DNA from: a bacterium
GTDB taxonomy: Bacteria > Acidobacteriota > Blastocatellia > Pyrinomonadales > Pyrinomonadaceae
NCBI GenBank assembly: GCA_029945985.1
Contig: JAQSDP010000438.1
Coordinates: 1-15,431 of the forward strand
Length of the DNA: 15,431 bases
Direction of reading: 5' to 3'
Shown: positions 14,241 through 15,431 of the stretch, piece by piece
How positions within the stretch are numbered: position 1 is the stretch's first letter
Layout of the letters: each line of letters opens with the position of its first letter
The notes under the pieces: generated by a model
Databases searched by the model: none
Told to the model about the DNA's origin: nothing
The model's input: the letters and a program-made list of their open reading frames with translations, nothing else
Translations under genes and position numbers: made by a program

Positions 14241-15044
14241 ATGAAAGGCTCGCCGATCCATCAGAACCTGAGCACGTCGTTCGTTGACCTGTCTCTGCTT
14301 ATCCGATTCCTGCGCGACCGGGGGTTCACCGGAACCGTTCGTATCGAATGGGACGGGTATGACGGCGAGATCTTCTTTACGCGTTCGCCGCGCATCCAGG
14401 CCCGCGAATACGACCGCTCGGTCGGACGAATCGCCCAAGGCCAGAATGCCTTTCGCCGAATCCTACAACGCTCCCGACGTCCGTCCGGAAAGATCCACGT
14501 TGTAAAGCGCGATCCCGAACGTACTGCCGAAGTCCTGCGAAAACCTTTCGTCGATGAGCGGATAATCGCTCAGGCCAGAGGAACTGTCTACGGAAAGTGC
14601 GATCAGATCGCGACCCTATCGAAAAAACTTCCGGAACCGCCACTGCCGGCGGTCCTTCGCGACGAGACACGAGCCGCGTTGCTCGCCACCGATCTGTTAG
14701 TGGCGTTCAAAGAAGGCTTCGAGAAAACCAGGATCAGCTTCGACACTGCCTTCGCGATCGCGTGTGAATTAAAGTCGGACGAGTTTCCGTTTCTTGGCCC
14801 GGAAAACGACGATTTCAGCTTCTTCAAAGACGAGATCTTCATCGGCGGCAGCCTGGATACGCTCACCTTGTTCGAAGGGATCGTCGCCGCCCTCCGACAC
14901 ATCCTCGATCGCCTCGCTTCCGACGGACGGTTTACGAACTCCGCAGTTTATTTGCGTCACCGACTCCAGCTCCACGTGTCCAACCGAAACGACGATTACC
15001 GCGATCTTCGGCTAATCTCGATCGTCGATCGGCTTATCAGCTAA
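14241..15044 (+). CDS. Hypothetical protein with DUF4388/PATAN-like N-terminal domain
   Basis: A 267-aa soluble protein, without signal peptide or membrane segment. Residues about 8-80 (FVDLSLLIRFLRDRGFTGTV, then GEIFFTRSPRIQAREYD, then GRIAQGQNAFRRIL) follow the general pattern of DUF4388/PATAN domains: a helix, then tG-x-l strands, then g-x-I-x-F-x-x-G/s-x-I-x-A, then a helix. PATAN/DUF4388 domains occur in bacterial signalling and gliding regulators. The rest (about 95-267) is not recognised; it contains a helical LLATDLLVAFKEGFEKTRISFDTAF segment and an acidic ENDDFSFFKDE segment. I chose ATG 14241; an ATG at 14160 would add 27 basic, low-complexity-looking residues lying in the divergent promoter region. 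The function is unknown. Confidence 0.78.
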   Translation: MKGSPIHQNLSTSFVDLSLLIRFLRDRGFTGTVRIEWDGYDGEIFFTRSPRIQAREYDRSVGRIAQGQNAFRRILQRSRRPSGKIHVVKRDPERTAEVLRKPFVDERIIAQARGTVYGKCDQIATLSKKLPEPPLPAVLRDETRAALLATDLLVAFKEGFEKTRISFDTAFAIACELKSDEFPFLGPENDDFSFFKDEIFIGGSLDTLTLFEGIVAALRHILDRLASDGRFTNSAVYLRHRLQLHVSNRNDDYRDLRLISIVDRLIS

Positions 15045-15071
15045 CAAAATGCATATGACCGCGGATTTCGA

Positions 15072-15083
15072 TAGAATCGACCT
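15072..15083 (+). promoter_or_regulatory. -10-like box 6 nt before the Gdt1-family gene
   Basis: TAGAAT at 15072-15077 is followed by six bases and the ATG at 15084, so transcription from it would start at or within a base or two of the start codon. There is no Shine-Dalgarno. No convincing -35 is seen at the expected distance; the promoter call rests on the -10 alone. Confidence 0.35.
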
Positions 15084-15356
15084 ATGGACTGGAAGATTCT
15101 CGGGACCGCATTCGTAACTCTTTTTCTTGCCGAACTTGGCGATAAAACCCAGCTCGCGATCATCACGATGTCGGCAAAGACGGAATCGAAGCTAGCCGTG
15201 TTCGTGGGCGCGAGCCTGGCTCTCGTGTTCGTTTCACTTCTGGCAGTCTTGTTCGGCGGGTTACTGACGCAATTTATCCCGACCGAATGGCTCCAGCGGA
15301 TCGTCGCCGTAGCATTTATCGCGATCGGGATATTGATGCTTTTGGGTAAGCTGTAG
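15084..15356 (+). CDS. Half-size TMEM165/GDT1 (UPF0016) family cation exporter
   Basis: A 90-aa membrane protein with one copy of the family repeat: three hydrophobic helices, the first with the signature F-L-A-E-L-G-D-K-T-Q-L-A (about 14-25; core E17-L-G-D19-K-T), then KLAVFVGASLALVFVSLLAVLFG and WLQRIVAVAFIAIGILMLLG. Full-size family members have two inverted copies with the acidic E-x-G-D motif in each; half-size bacterial members must dimerise or pair with a second small protein. Characterised relatives (yeast Gdt1, human TMEM165, cyanobacterial Mnx, Vibrio MneA) move Mn2+ and/or Ca2+, so Mn2+ export is the likely role. The start codon is tight to a -10-like box. A partner gene is not seen in the 75 bp that remain. 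Confidence 0.88.
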   Translation: MDWKILGTAFVTLFLAELGDKTQLAIITMSAKTESKLAVFVGASLALVFVSLLAVLFGGLLTQFIPTEWLQRIVAVAFIAIGILMLLGKL

Positions 15357-15431
15357 GCCAGGTTGCGCCTGAGACTTCATGTACCGGATGCACACGGTGA
15401 TAAATTCCTTCCACCTTCACGAAATGTTTCT
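15357..15431. other. Unassigned window edge
   Basis: The last 75 bp after the Gdt1-family stop hold no supported feature. A plus-strand reading frame opens with ATG at 15379 and stays open to the edge, and a minus-strand frame enters from the edge and runs into the Gdt1 gene; neither is long enough to judge. Confidence 0.3.

Noticed and set aside
15314..15431. Minus-strand frame from the window edge into the Gdt1 gene, and plus-strand ATG at 15379
   Set aside because: Too short to judge; the minus-strand frame overlaps the 3' end of a good gene, and neither shows a recognisable motif.

Overview
The window looks like a piece of chromosome from a free-living, GC-rich (mid-50s %) Gram-negative bacterium. 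My best guess is Acidobacteriota, possibly a Blastocatellia/Pyrinomonadaceae-like lineage. This rests on general impressions only: many secreted or periplasmic proteins with short signal peptides, the small lipocalin-like 'SGTWSLD' family, a CAT-type amino acid permease, a DUF4388-like protein, many genes without a Shine-Dalgarno site, and a short FKFQIS/LRSQI-encoding intergenic repeat. No rRNA or other marker gene confirms it. I see no phage, transposase, integrase, CRISPR, toxin-antitoxin or tRNA gene.

Layout. 1-547 (-): N-terminal part of an APC-superfamily amino acid permease cut by the window edge, with a good promoter at 650-677. 760-2400 (-): an AGCS alanine/glycine:cation symporter with its own promoter (2496-2524) and terminator (709-737). 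Divergent from it is 2556-3992 (+), a group II PLP-dependent aromatic-L-amino-acid-type decarboxylase. 4052-4990 (+): a secreted protein made of eight 34-residue TPRs. 5064-5507 (+): a zinc-finger thioredoxin (Trx2/TrxC type). It converges, with only 2 nt between the stop codons, on 5510-7024 (-), a metabolite:H+ symporter-type MFS transporter. 7176-7649 and 7651-7941 (+): a tight pair, SRPBCC-fold protein plus Dabb protein. 8028-9290 (+): a membrane-anchored PHP-domain protein with a TTG start. 9361-11454 (+): an M1 aminopeptidase-like protein in which all three zinc ligands appear to be replaced, fused to C-terminal TPRs. It converges, across a strong 13-bp hairpin terminator, on 11546-12139 (-), a secreted lipocalin-like protein. 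12244-14046 (-): a CAT-family amino acid permease. 14241-15044 (+): an uncharacterised DUF4388-like protein. 15084-15356 (+): a half-size TMEM165/Gdt1 (UPF0016) cation exporter.

How it fits together. Three amino acid transporters, an MHS-type organic-solute transporter and an amino acid decarboxylase share the window, which suggests scavenging of amino acids and organic acids. Most of these genes have their own promoter or terminator, so this is a neighbourhood and not one operon. The most unusual items are the predicted dead M1 peptidase-TPR fusion; the 11-bp inverted repeat between the Dabb and PHP genes; the repeat that supplies the C-terminus of the SRPBCC protein; the -10-like boxes 6-7 nt before ATG in two genes, suggesting leaderless transcripts; and a terminator-like hairpin close to the ribosome binding site of the lipocalin-like gene. 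I found no clearly new multi-gene system.
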